A DNA stretch of 64,000 nt from Leucaena leucocephala (Eukaryota > Streptophyta > Magnoliopsida > Fabales > Fabaceae): assembly GCA_037074615.1 (NCBI GenBank), contig CM073519.1:25317001-25381000 (forward strand). The letters run 5' to 3'. Under the pieces are notes generated by a model. The model saw nothing but the letters and a program-made list of their open reading frames with translations, did not search any database and was not told the origin of the DNA. Below, in pieces: positions 46,107-58,004 of the stretch. A program made the position numbers and the translations under genes. Position 1 is the first letter of the stretch. Each line of letters begins with the position of its first letter.

Positions 46107-48714
46107 ACTTCCAAGGTCTTGTAAGTGGTTCTAAATGCTACTGAATAGTCCCTAAGACGTCTAAAAGTAAGGATGTTATAGATAGAACCCCGGAAGAAGT
46201 TCTGTATAAAAAGTTATTCACATATTAGTGAATTTTGACGGGAGTTTGATAACACCCGTGATCCGATAATAGAATTTATCGGTATGTAAGCTTGGATAGA
46301 ATGAGATCAGATGACCTCATATATAGGCCCATGATGATACCAAGAAGGGCCCAAAACCCAGGGTACCAGTCCATCAGTAGAAAGGGCCAGTGTCCAGAAA
46401 AAGTGTGAAATTATGAAAATGACCTTGGATGCCCAGATTGTACCAGAGATGGATGAAGGGCATTTTGGTCACCTGGGATAGGCTAAAAATGTGGCACATG
46501 GTATAAATATGATTAGTTGAGCCTAGATACACCCTGAGACAGTATAAAGAGGGATAAAATGACGATTATGCCCTTAGGGTCAATATAGTGTAAGAAAGGA
46601 CACCAAGGGTATTTTGGTCATTTCCCAAGAATGGATGGCAGATAAATACTCAGTATAACCATGTCAAGGGTATGAGAACCTAGACATTGATTTCCAGGAC
46701 AGAATACATATCTTGGTATATTATAGAAAAATTCGAAATAGAAAATAGTCCGGTTGTTGTGGAACTGCTCCTATCGGTACCGGATTTGATTGGAATTTTT
46801 CCAGAAGCTTCCTTACACTATGAGCACGCCACCTAACCCCTTGAGATGTCCCACAAGATGTCATAATTATTCTTTTATGAAAAAGTTAAATCCAAGATTA
46901 AATGTGGGCCTTTAGATCAAATAGTAACCAAATCAATCTTGGCCATTAATTTTTCTTGGATTTTGGCTATAAATACCCCCTCATTCTGCCCAAAACCGTA
47001 GCCTTGTGATACCTTGGGGAAACTCTTGCAAAATTAAAGCTCAAGCCAAGACAAAGAAGATTCAAGGTTCTAAAGTTCAAGCAAGCTAGAGATTAAAGGT
47101 AAGCAATCTATCCTAGCTTATTTTCCTTTGATTTAGGAGCTTGAACTTAGGGTTTTCATGGGAGAAAAGTTGAGTTTTCTCTAATGGGTTATGCTTCCCA
47201 ACAACCTAAGATGAAAGGGGAAAGAAGAAATTAAAGTTAGAAACATATGATTCAAGCTTAAACAAGCTAATTAAGAGATTGGTTGTTGAATCAAGTTGAT
47301 ATTCTTGACTTTGCCTTAATGGAACCTGTTCGGTCTCCACTTTTCATGAGGGTAGGAAATGGAATTTCAATGATTTACATTGAATTTAGATGATGATTTT
47401 GTGTTGGATTGCAAAGGTTTTGAACCTTGAAAGCATTGAAATTCCAAGATTGTAGTTTTTGAAATCCTTATCTGTTACTGTTCACTCACGTGAACAGTGA
47501 TTGGAATTTCATGATTTTGATGGTTCCAATGGTTTTAAAATGAAAAGTTGTGTGGGATAAAGTAGAGAAACAAGTATGGGAAGCATTGGAATCAAAATGA
47601 GAATTTTTGAAAGAATTGAGTGCAGTTTCGGTTCTGTACAGCATGTGATGAAGGAGCTGGAATTTCTTGATTCTAAGCTCATAAATGGTTTCAAAAGATG
47701 AAATTGTGTAGGGTAAAGTCAAGGCATCAATTGATTCAAAGACCAAGTCCATTGGTTAAGATTAAGGAAAGCTAATGAGATTAATGTTCAAGAAGAAGTT
47801 ATGTTAGCTAAAGTGAGTTTAATGCTCAAGGAAGTTAGATTGTAATGGATGAATGATTATGTGATGTTAGGAATTAATTGGTATGCTCCAAGAGAGGCAG
47901 CCACATGTTCAAGGAAAGTGAGAAGAAAGAAGCAAGTTAGGGTGAAAGAAGGTCAAGTGTTCAAGGTAGTAAACTTATCCTAAACTTGTATGCATTGAAT
48001 GTTATGCTTGATTGTGCTATGGCTTGATTGAATTGTGTTGCCTATGTGCTTATGTATGAGGCTCTGTTTATATGTTTACTTTGGCCAATTGTATTTCATA
48101 TGTAACATGGAAGCATGCACATGACACAATAGTAACACTTTCACAAGCAAGCACAAGTAGTTACATTACTGCATGCATTGTTTAGTACCGTTTGCTATTG
48201 AGATTTCCCCGAAATCTCATCCCTTTCCATGTAATCCCAATCCCACAGGTCTATGAATGATGAAAGAGGATGATGAATCATGAAGAAAAGCTAGGGATTG
48301 GATAGTATATATGTTATGTGAATGAGTAATGTTGCTGTGTGACCAATGTAAGTAGTGATGGTCATGATATAATAAAAAATAGTAAATGATAGAATAAATG
48401 TATGAAATTGTACAGACATTTAGATGACATACCAAGCTGTTTTTTGACACCAAGAATGCTTTATTTGGATGTCTGTACAAAGAGAACTGATTTTCCAAAA
48501 TAAGGGACTAGAATCTGTTTCTAGGATTTTTGACTAAATGAATAGTAAATTTTTCCGAATAAACTGTATTAATTGGGTAATCATTTGGTCTGAAAATTAT
48601 TTTTTCCTTAAATTTCAAGATGTTATCTTCACATAGATTTTTGAACCACTTCATTTTGAGTTTTCTATAATTAGTTATGATTTTTCAAAGTTCATTGCGT
48701 AATCTGGAATATGA
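46107..48714 (+). repeat. 2608-bp tandem duplication, unit 2
   Basis: Second unit, continuing into the true end of the B 5' LTR (48715-48788). The end of unit 1 carries the D-type terminus (GTCTAAAAGTAAGG), while the sequence after unit 2 carries the B-type terminus (ATATGAAAGTAAGG). This places the exchange inside the shared ACTTCCAAGGTC...TACTGAAT stretch. Confidence 0.92.
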
Positions 48715-48788
48715 ACTTCCAAGGTCTTGTAAGTGGTTCTAAATGCTACTGAATGGTCCCTAAGACATATGAAAGTAAGGATGTTACA
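46186..48788 (+). repeat. 5' LTR of copy B, right piece
   Basis: Resumes with AACCCCGG after the second GATAG and ends GGATGTTACA. Joined with 39736-40241 it gives an LTR of about 3.1 kb, the family size. Confidence 0.85.
46799..46975 (+). promoter_or_regulatory. LTR promoter module, duplication unit 2
   Basis: Identical to 44191-44367: an exact heat-shock element at 46799-46811 and TATAAATA at 46968-46975. Confidence 0.6.
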
Positions 48789-48791
48789 TTT

Positions 48792-48802
48792 TGGTATCAG
48801 AG
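48792..48802 (+). other. Primer-binding site of copy B
   Basis: TGGTATCAGAG, three bases after the LTR end, complementary to the 3' end of initiator Met-tRNA. Confidence 0.88.
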
Positions 48803-48928
48803 TAGAAGTTTCTGGCATGATATAAGATATTCCTAGACCCTAACCCTAAACAGTGGGTATTTTGTTAAGTTAGGGTATTTATTGGGATAATTAGCATGCT
48901 TAATTAAGCAAATGTTGTAAGGATAGAT

Positions 48929-49847
48929 ATGAGATTCCATAAGGTTAAGTCAGAGACTTCAGTTAATAAGGGAAACCCCAGGTTAGTAGTGATATATGAA
49001 GATGATGTACATCCAGACTTGGATCCTTCAGACAATGAAGAAAATTTAGAGGAGAGTATGAGGGATCAGTCAGGAAAGTCTACAGTGGAATGTCCCACAG
49101 ATATTCCTATAGACTTAAACCTACAGTCTGGAGGTGATATAGAGATTCATTCTAAAGCCATGAATACACCATATGATATTGAGTCTAGTGACTCTACATA
49201 GTATGAGAATTGTTATAGTGCCCTCTAACCCTGATGTAAGTTTTATTCCTCCGATGAGAGGACAGATTATAACTGAGGAAGCTGGATACTGGTACTGGAT
49301 TATGGGTAGACTATATATTATTCCTCCTCCACCATAGTTTGAGGATAGAGTTATTATGAGTAATATACCACAGTCCCCTAATTCAGCTATCCAAGCAGAG
49401 TTTATGATAGTTCTTGTCTACTCCCAAAGTCTGAGAATCTGTGACTTTATAAGGAAGGATTAGTGTGATGTTCCTAGCCCTAATCAACCCCAGCTTTCTT
49501 TATTAAAGACAGATAATGCTGACTATATCAGTCTCAAGAAAGCTATGGAGAGTGAACTACTCAGTCTACTTCAAGGAATGGACAGAAGTAGAGATCAAGA
49601 GCAGTCAGTTTACGTATAGTTTCTGAAAGTCGTATTAGGGATGATAAATATATATGGAGTAGAAGGAATTAACCTAAATCAAGTTTATACTCTAGAGGAC
49701 TGGCATGAGATGATAGTAAGCCAAGTACTGCCATATACCCCTACATGGCATATAGAGCTAAGTGAGTATCTGGCAAATGATTCTCCAGCTAATATTCAGG
49801 GGTGGCATATCCGTGTATAGAAGTATGTACAGTCTATGATCCCTTAA
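48929..49847 (+). pseudogene. Unrecognised ORF next to the primer site of copy B, decayed
   Basis: From ATG 48929, 90 codons are open (MRFHKVKSETSV, then an acidic stretch with YEDDVHPDLDPSDNEEN). After TAG at 49199 the +1 frame from 49203 continues with coding character to TAA at 49845-49847. It is interrupted only by four TAG codons where Gln or Trp would fit. Recognisable-looking segments are EAGYWYWIMGRLYIIPPPP, KKAMESELLSLLQGMDRSRD and YTLEDWHEMIVSQVLPYTP. The whole would be about 305 residues. I do not recognise the family. In copy A the Gag start occupies this place instead. It could be a divergent Gag N-terminus, an extra ORF, or captured sequence. Confidence 0.55.
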
Positions 49848-52800
49848 AAAGAAATGTAGAAGTAGATGAGGGGTAATGTAAATAGGTAAAGTGAAAAGAA
49901 AAGTAATTACTCATGTGTATGATGTTATGATGTACCCCAAATATGTAATTGATATGTATGTAATGTGTGTACAAATGTTATGGTAATATGGAATATAGAT
50001 GTTGGTTGAACATGTATGTGAATATATTCCCTATTTAAGTGTGACGACAATTTATGCATATGAATGTGCTTTAATTAATTTAGAGTCATCCAAAGACAAG
50101 AGTTTTTATGAGCTGCTAGGCCGCAACAGAAGATGACATATGGTCGCGACGGAATAATACATAGCTGTTAAGCTGTGACAAGTAACTTGAGATGATCACG
50201 ACTAAAAGTTACAGAGAATATGAGACAGCTAGAAAGTACTTAGGTGGTGACTAAAATGCACAGAGACCTGATGATAATAATAAGATGCTGACCTCACTAA
50301 AGTTTATCAGTTAGAGGCTTAGCAGAGAGTGCGGGCAAGTTAGATAGTACGATATACTGAGATACAGAAGATCAGTTAAAGAAGAAGCTCAAAAGTAGAT
50401 CCTTCGTATGATCATCAGGAGTTGATCTATGTTACAAAAGACTTGCCTAGAAAGGAGCCTAACGTATGACTTAAGGATAAAGATGTGATGGCTAATAGAT
50501 AGAAAGTTAATGTTCCCAACACAGAGGGATTCCATCACGAAGAGACAGTAACCTAACACTTTGCCCTAGATAACATAAATAGTATTGTTAGATGATGAAT
50601 GAGACTAAGTGACTTAAATTAGTCAGGATTTAAAGACAGACCTGAAAGGAATCACAGTCTAATCCAGAGTAGACTGAGACTGATAGACAGAAAGAGTTAA
50701 GAGATACAGAGAGGCATAGAAGTTACTCCATATGAGATGGAGAATGATCCGCTCACTTGAGAAGTTTTTCTCAAAAAGTTTAAAAGAAGCATTCCTCTTA
50801 ATTAAAGAGAGGTGAGCATGGTTAAGGGTTAGAGCAAAGGAAAGAGAACCCTTTTGATGGATACTTAATCAAGTTCAATCATATGAACCTTCAGGCTTAA
50901 TAAGAGTTACTTTCTCACCTGTAAGTAATCTAGGAGGATAGGGGAAAACTTAAAAGTTTGAATGGCATACAGATATGAGACAAACCTTTCCTCAGTTAGC
51001 TAAAAGGAAATAGTTGACTCAGTTATGGATTACCGCTAGATTTCGATGAGGCCAAGGACACATAAATCCTTCAGGCTAGAGACACAGAAGTGTCACAGGC
51101 GATAAGAGATGATATGATAGAATGAATATGACCTAGTAAGGTAACCACAGATTCAAAGATGAAGTGACTCCCCTATTCCTTATGTAAGAAAGAGTAAAGA
51201 AGGGTTGAGTCTATACCCTAGTAAGAGGGTAAAGTGGTAACCTAAGTGAAACAAGTAAATGATTCAGGTTCCTAAATAAATTGTCAAGACCTAGTGATTA
51301 AGGTGATTAAGGGACAGAATGTTTTAAAGTCTACCTAGTTAATTGCTTAATCACAATATGAGTATAAGGGATGGTTGAGCAGATGTATGTGATAGTGGTA
51401 TGGCTTATGTTGCCATAAGATATGATGAGAAGTTGCATCTCCTTGCAGTTGTCATATGATAACACGCATGTTAGAGACTGCTTAAATGATTGCATCTCCT
51501 TGCATATTATGCATGTTGAGTATGTTATGATGGATAAATACTCCCCTTTACATTACATGTAGGGTAGAGTAGATATGACAAGAAAGTTATGTTGCTCCCA
51601 TGCCATACGACATGCAATTAAATAATTCAACTTGGTAAGGATGAAGCAACAGGAAAGGGCTAAATGAGATAGTTAGCTACTTAAGTCCCAAAGAGTATAA
51701 AGAGAAATTATGATCAAACAGTGATAGTCAATGAGATTAAAGATGAGAATTAATAGTGAATCTGCAGATAAATGATTATGATACTCAAGATATATCCCTT
51801 CAGTAGGGGTAAGATGTATGAATAGATGATGATGGACATGTGCATGATAGAGCCTGTGTAGCTCTCTGCAGTAATGGATAAAGTAAAGTTATAAAGATGA
51901 GAATGGTATATGAAGTTCCTGAGTGATAGAGGGAATGAGTCAAGTCCTAATACATAATATTGGCTTCTTTGATCATTTTTGGGGAATTATCTGTGGAGTT
52001 AAGAACGATGTGGAAGTGACCAACCTTATAACTTTGTCTGTTGGTTTAGGTCTTCCAAAGATGAGAATACAGTACAACAGAATCGCAGTAAATTCCAGAG
52101 GATTGCAATTAGATCCTGGTATGGCTCATAGGGTCACAGTTAGATCCTAAAAGGCTTACGGTTGATCACAATAGATCCCGAGGGTCACAGTAGAGCAAGC
52201 CTAGAGCAAGAAAATAATGAGGCATAAGTACAGTATTTCTTTAGAAGGACGAATACCAAGGAAAATTTAAGGTATAGAAGCTTCACAAGTTGATTAACTC
52301 ATAACAGAGAGAGTACCCATGATGCTAGTTTAAGATAGCCTTATTACTATTAGGGACTGAAATCAAAATCTTCTTACACGTAACAGGAACTCAGTGATCA
52401 AAGTTAAAGTTGTTACTCCGGAGTTCCAAGGATTTATGAGAATATTTTATAAGATGTGAGAAATGGTCAAATGAGAATAAAGAGATCCTTACGATGAGAT
52501 TACAAAGACTAAAAATAAAGGTAAGTATATCCTCCAGATGAGGACAAAGAGATCAAAAGGCTAGATAGACCCAAGAGAGATAGTATAAGATGGGTCTAAG
52601 ATGGTAAAGTACCAGGGTCAGAACCAGTGAGCACCAGTGCTTTAGATTTTTATCTGCATATTTCAATTAAGCGTGCTCAGGCAAGGGTAGTCTACTGATG
52701 GGTGACCCCCTGGGAAGTGATGAAAAAAAAGTGTGAATGCCACAAGAAATTGGCATATATGCACAAAGCTATGTAAAATGATAGAAAGAATTATGAAAAG

Positions 52801-53856
52801 CTATAAAGGGTTATGAACAGTAAGAGACTAGAACCCTTATGTCAAGTCCAAATGAAATGGATTTGAAAGATGAACTATGATATAGCCAGATTTGACCAGA
52901 TATGCCATTTTATGTCATGAAAGATACGAAATGAGAAGATATACCTTGAGAAGCGGCTGTATAGCTAGCTTTATAAATAGATAGAGAGGCTTCCGTTCAA
53001 GAAAAGATAAGATGTTTGAATGACGAGCTACATGTGAAAGAGCAAATAAGAGCTTTGAGAGCATCCACTCCTTGCATAGAATGCCAGGCCTTTTGTTACG
53101 TTATATTAAGTGATGTTTACAGAATATGCTAAAGCTCTAAATGTTATAGCAGTGCAAGCTCCGAGTGTTAGAGCTGTGCATATTAAGAGAAGGAATGCTT
53201 GAGCTCCGATATTATAGCTTTGTATTCATGGGTAGGTATGCAGTCCTGCAATATGCTGGCCAGGCATTATGCATGTTAGAGTATGTGCTCCTATATGCTC
53301 CTATGTGCTCCTATTTAGTAGTAGAGCAATGAAAGAAAGAATAATGATATAAGTCCTCTACATATTATGATGAGTTCTTAAAGATGATAAGAATGTATGA
53401 TGATATGAGAATGATAGTTAAAGTGTGTGGATATTCAGAGAATTCCACTTGATACTCATATAAGAAAGAAGTGATTGCACTAAAAAGTATGATGAGTTGT
53501 TAATAGAAACTCCAGAATATAGTAATATTCAAGGGAGTTTGATATAAAAGTAATGGACACTACTCACAAGTCTAGTATTGTGAGAAGTCCATATGCAGAT
53601 GGTTGTATAGCGAGTAAGTAATAGAATGAACTGGAGTTCAACTCTGATTGAGTTGATTCAGAATATAAGAATGACCATAGTAAAGATATGAAGAACTGCA
53701 GATATGAAAAGTGCTTTGCTAAGATGTTAAGATGGAAGATAAGAGATAGATACCCCAATCGTTAGTAAAAAAGAAGATAAGGATATCTATTTAAGATTGG
53801 TGACTAAGGTGCTAAGTTAAATTTCGAGGACAAAGTTTATTTTAAGGGGGTAAAAA
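49848..53856 (+). mobile_element. Interior of copy B, no pol recognised
   Basis: Starts with GGGGTAATGTAAAT shared with copy C and passes through a Gag remnant (about 50200-50890, frameshifted). It then becomes non-coding-looking sequence conserved with A and C, including a block at 51940-52200 (equivalents 2281-2540 and 31030-31280). The longest frame is 75 codons (51923-52150). It ends in the polypurine tract TTTTAAGGGGGTAAAAA at 53840-53856, with a few degenerate T bases. Confidence 0.75.
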
Positions 53857-54980
53857 TGTCATATCCTAATTTTTCCTTATCCGTATAGTACTTATAGTGG
53901 AAAGAGGTTTGGAAAGGATTATGACAAAGATCAGAAGAAATAATAAAGGTTAGATAAGTCTTGAAGAAAGAGAAGGACCTAAACGAAAATTAGAAAAAGG
54001 CTAAAGGCCAAAAGTTAAAGTAGAAATAAATGTTGGGCCAAAAGTGGTCATTTCTAAAAGTTTAGGGACCTAAATATAATTAAGCAAAAAGTCAGGGATA
54101 TAAATGTAATTATGGAAAAGTTCAGTCAGAAAAGGCTTAGAACTGCCTATAAGTATTTTAGTCCCACATTCCATCAGTAAATAGAGGAAGTCATACTGGG
54201 TAATCTAGCATGATACAGAAATTTTATTAGGGCTCTAGACAGCAGAAAATTATCTGATAGTCTAAAAGTTATCTGAATTTTTATCAAATTCCTTGGACAT
54301 TAGATATAAGTGAGCTAATTACAGGAAAGTGTTCCCTACAGTGTCAGATGTTATGAATCTGACAGAACCCCGGAAGAAGTTCTGTATAAAAAGTTATTCA
54401 CATATTAGTGAATTTTGACGGGAGTTTGATAACACCCATGATCCGATAATAGAATTTATCGGTATGTAAGCTTGGATAGAATGAGATTAGATGACCTCAT
54501 ATATAGGCCCATGATGACGCAAAGAAGGGCCCAAAACCCAGGGTACCAGTCCATCAGTAGAAAGGGCCAGTGTCCAGAAAAAGTGCGAAATTATGAAAAT
54601 GCCCTTGGATGCCCAGATTGTACCAGAGATGGATGAAGGGCATTTTGGTCTCCTGGGATAGGCTAAAAATGTGGCACATGCTATAAATATGATCATTTGA
54701 GCCCAGATACACCCTGAGGCAGTATAAAGAGGGATAAAATGACGATTATGCCCTTAGGGTCAATATAGCGTAAGAAAGGACACCAAGGGTATTTTGGTCA
54801 TTTCCCAAGGAATGGATGGCAGATAAATACTCAGTCTAACCATGTCAAGGGTATGAGAAGCCTAGACATTGATTTCCAGGACAAAATACATATCCTGGTA
54901 TATTATAGAAAAATTTGAAATAGAAAACAGTCCGGTTGTTGTGAAACTGCTCCGATCGGTACTAGATTGGACTGGAATTT

Positions 54981-55157
54981 TTCCAGAAGCTTCCTTGCAC
55001 TATGAGCATGCCACCTAACCCCTTGAGCTGTCCCACAAGATTTCATAATTATTCTTTTATGAAAAAATTAAATCCAAGATTAAATGTGGGCCTTTAGATC
55101 AAATAGTAACAAAATCAATCTTGGCCATTAATTTTTCTTGGATTTTGGCTATAAATA
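54981..55157 (+). promoter_or_regulatory. LTR promoter module in copy B 3' LTR
   Basis: An exact heat-shock element TTCCAGAAGCTTC (54981-54993) and TATAAATA (55150-55157), spanning 177 bp as in the 5' LTR. Confidence 0.6.
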
Positions 55158-55664
55158 CCCTCTCATTCTGCCCAAAACCGTGGCCTTGTGATACCTTGGG
55201 GAAACTCTTGCAAAATGAAAGCTCAAGCCAAGACAAAGAAGATTCAAGGTTCTAAAGTTCAAGCAAACTAGAGATTAAAGGTAAGCAATCTATCCTAGCT
55301 TATTTTCCTTTGATTTGGGCGCTTGAACTTAGGGTTTTCATGGGAGAAAAGTTGAGTTTTCTTTATGGGGTTGTGCTTCCCAACAACCTTAGATGAAAGG
55401 GGAAAGAAGAAATTAAGGTTAGAAACATATGATTCAAGCTTAAACAAGCTAATTAAGAGATTGGTTGTTGAATAAAGTTGATATTCTTGACTTTGCCTTA
55501 ATGGAACCTGTTCAGTCTGCACTGTTCATGAGGGAAGGAAATTGAATTTCAATGATTTAATGCTTCCATTGAATTTAGATGATGACTTTCTGTGGGATTG
55601 GAAAGGTTTTGAACCTTGAAAGCATTGAAATTCCAAGATTGTAGTTTTTGAAATCCTTCTCTGT

Positions 55665-55686
55665 ACTGTTCACTCGAGTGAACAGT
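55665..55686. other. Perfect 22-bp palindrome in the LTR
   Basis: The arm ACTGTTCACTC is followed directly by its exact reverse complement. Imperfect versions with the same outer 8-bp arms ACTGTTCA / TGAACAGT lie in S1 (21520-21541), S2 (23787-23808), D (42027-42048) and B (44869-44890, 47477-47498). Confidence 0.85.
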
Positions 55687-56795
55687 GATTGGAATTTCAT
55701 GATTTTGATGCTTCCAATGGTTTTAAAATGAAAAGTTGTGTGGGATAAAGTAGAGAAACAAGTATGGGAAGCATTGGAATCAAAATGAGAATTTTTGAAA
55801 GAATTAAGTGCAGTTTCAATTCTGTACAGCATGTGATGAAGGAGCTGGAATTTCATGATTCTAAGCTCATAAATGGATTCAAAAGATGAAATTGTATAGG
55901 GTAAAGTCAAGGCATCAATTGATTCAAAGACCAAGTCCATTGGTTAAGATTAAGGAAAGCTAATGAGATTAATGTTCAAGAAGAAGTTATGTTAGTTAAA
56001 GTGAGTTTAATGCATGATTATGTGATGTTAGGAATTGATTGGTATGCTCCAAGAAAGGCAGCCACATGTTCAAGGAAAGTGAGAAGAAAGAAGCAAGTTA
56101 AGGTGAAAGTGTTGGAAATCATGCCCTAGGGGCCAATCATTGTCTTATGAACATTATTGATTTATGAATTTATTAATTGAGTTATCATATTATTTGCATG
56201 TTTACCATGATGACCATCCTTGAATAATTCATGATATTATCCTAAATGTCCCTGGTCGATCATCTATGTGGGAGCACAGATGAAATAAGACCAGTATGAC
56301 TTTGAAGATGTATAGAGATATAAATCAAAGTCATAAGCACATGTAAGAGTACAGGGTGTTGGACCGACCCGCTATGAGAGAACTGCATGGGTAACGTCAT
56401 AAGCTTCTCTCATATACAAACCATGTCAATATGCCCTTTGACCTGAGATCATCATGGATTCCTACATGACAAAACGCTCAGCTTTGACCTAGTCAAAAGT
56501 CACTTTTGACCGAGTGATCATAAAGACTATGTTCGGGCTTAGTGGTTTTTCATGCGGAGGAATGTGAATGGTCAAGATGGAATTTGTCCCTCACATTCGT
56601 GGAGAGATATTACTGGGCCCCTCGATGAGTGAGTCTGAGAAATGTATGGCCATACTGTAATGGAAAGGTAGTTCCATTTCTATAGTCAGACTACTCAGGG
56701 ATCGAGAAAGTAACGGTCAGGAATAGGAGGATGACATTATCCATGCCTCATCCATGACCAAAATATCGCGTGACAGAAGGGACATGATATGGTTG

Positions 56796-56803
56796 TATAA
56801 AAG
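56796..56803 (+). promoter_or_regulatory. TATA box candidate of copia F
   Basis: TATAAAAG about 690 bp into the LTR, unchanged in the 3' LTR. Transcription from here would leave a very long R-U5 part of about 1.15 kb. Confidence 0.5.
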
Positions 56804-57096
56804 GTTACATCGTTTATCGATCCTCATATGATTTGGGTAGTTGTTATGTCTTGCTAGAGACCGCTTGCGACTTGTGGGCTAGTATAGCAAATGGCCCACT
56901 GCCAACTTCATATGGGCCTACAGGGTCGCACACAAAATAGCCCAACACGAGCTATGATGTCCAGATTCATTAAATCTAAGACATGTCCAGATTCAATGAA
57001 AGATCCAGGTGAATGTATATATATTTATTTATATTTATATTCGTATATATATAAATTTGTATATATATATATATATTATATATATGAGATATATGA

Positions 57097-57350
57097 GATT
57101 TAATTTATAAGGATAAATTAAATCTCTATCATGTTTGAAATTCGAAATTCAAATTGATAGGATATCTCATATAAGAGATATTTATAAGATTTAATTTATA
57201 AGGATAAATTAAATCTCTATCACGTTTGAAATTCGAAATTCAAATTGATAGGATATCTCATATAAGAGATATTTATAAGATTTAATTTATAAGGATAAAT
57301 TAAATCTCTATCACGTTTGAAATTCGAAATTTAAATTGATAGGATATCTC
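57097..57350 (+). repeat. 91-bp tandem repeat, 2.8 copies, in the copia F 5' LTR
   Basis: The units start at 57097, 57188 and 57279. Each contains a hairpin, with arms AGATTTAATTTA / TAAATTAAATCT around TAAGGA, and a second short hairpin ATATCTC / GAGATAT. The units are nearly identical, so the expansion is recent. Confidence 0.9.
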
Positions 57351-57991
57351 AAATTTGATTTATGAGAATAAATCAAAAATAGTTCAGTCTCATCTTTATT
57401 TAAAATTAAATAAATGGGTAATTAAATCTGTGGGACGGATTTGATATTATTTTATTTAATTAGTTTCTTATAAAATCATACAATATATGATATTGTATTA
57501 TTTTGGAATTAATATAAGATTAACTCCAAAATCCAATTCGGTTGACAGAGAAAAACGCATAGCATCCTATATATCTGATTTTAGGAGCTGCGTTTTAAAG
57601 AGAGAAACACACATAGAACAAAAAAGGGCCGAAGGGGACTCTGTAAAAGGTTTGCAGATAAGAAACTGCCGAAATAGAGACGGAGAGGACGAACTCTTGA
57701 GAAAGCCCTGGAGGGACAAGAGACGCTAGCACGTCGTTCGTGGTTGAAAAGCTATTCGTGTGGATACCAGTAGAAGAAGCCGACCTGAGTCGTCGACTTC
57801 TTGTGATCAGAAAGGGAGCACGAGCCGCAGAGCGAAGTTGTGAACGTCGTGACCGAAAGCTGTGGAAGTCGCTGAGGCACATTAAGGGTAATACTTCTTC
57901 CCACTTGACTTAAACACATACGGTAGATCCTGGCAAGGAATGGAAAAATTTTTAAATTAATTTCCGCTGCGTGTCTTCCAATTCCTTACAG

Positions 57992-58004
57992 TGGTATCAG
58001 AGCC
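57992..58004 (+). other. Primer-binding site of copia F
   Basis: TGGTATCAGAGCC, one base after the LTR end, complementary to the 3' end of initiator Met-tRNA. Confidence 0.95.

Larger units (their letters stand above)
53857..56109 (+). repeat. 3' LTR of copy B, left piece
   Basis: Begins TGTCATATCC. Interrupted after GTGAAAG at 56109 by copia F. By comparison with 45341-46180 or 47949-48788, about 840 bp of LTR should follow copia F outside the window. Confidence 0.9.
56110..57990 (+). repeat. 5' LTR of copia F
   Basis: 1881 bp, TGTTGGAAATC to CTTACA. TATA box candidate TATAAAAG at 56796-56803 (copy at 63901 in the 3' LTR). An AT-rich microsatellite at about 57015-57090 and a 91-bp tandem repeat at 57097-57350 lie downstream. 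An 80-codon frame at 57487-57729 is probably not a gene. Confidence 0.95.

Noticed and set aside
45609..48498. Identical 93- and 88-codon minus-strand frames at 45609-45890 / 48217-48498 and 44878-45144 / 47486-47752
   Set aside because: They lie within the tandemly duplicated LTR, antisense to the element, with no recognisable content. Identity comes from the duplication.
43570..48788. Reading the repeated LTR pieces as a satellite array
   Set aside because: Only two units exist. Their borders are explained by solo LTR D, its target duplication and one unequal crossover.
39736..53856. Assigning family L to the Ogre/Tat group because of the extra ORF near the primer site and long LTRs
   Set aside because: The primer site fits initiator Met-tRNA and pol is missing, so the lineage cannot be decided. 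The extra ORF alone is not enough.
57487..57882. 80- and 95-codon overlapping frames in the copia F LTR
   Set aside because: Short, overlapping on opposite strands, within LTR sequence and without recognisable domains.
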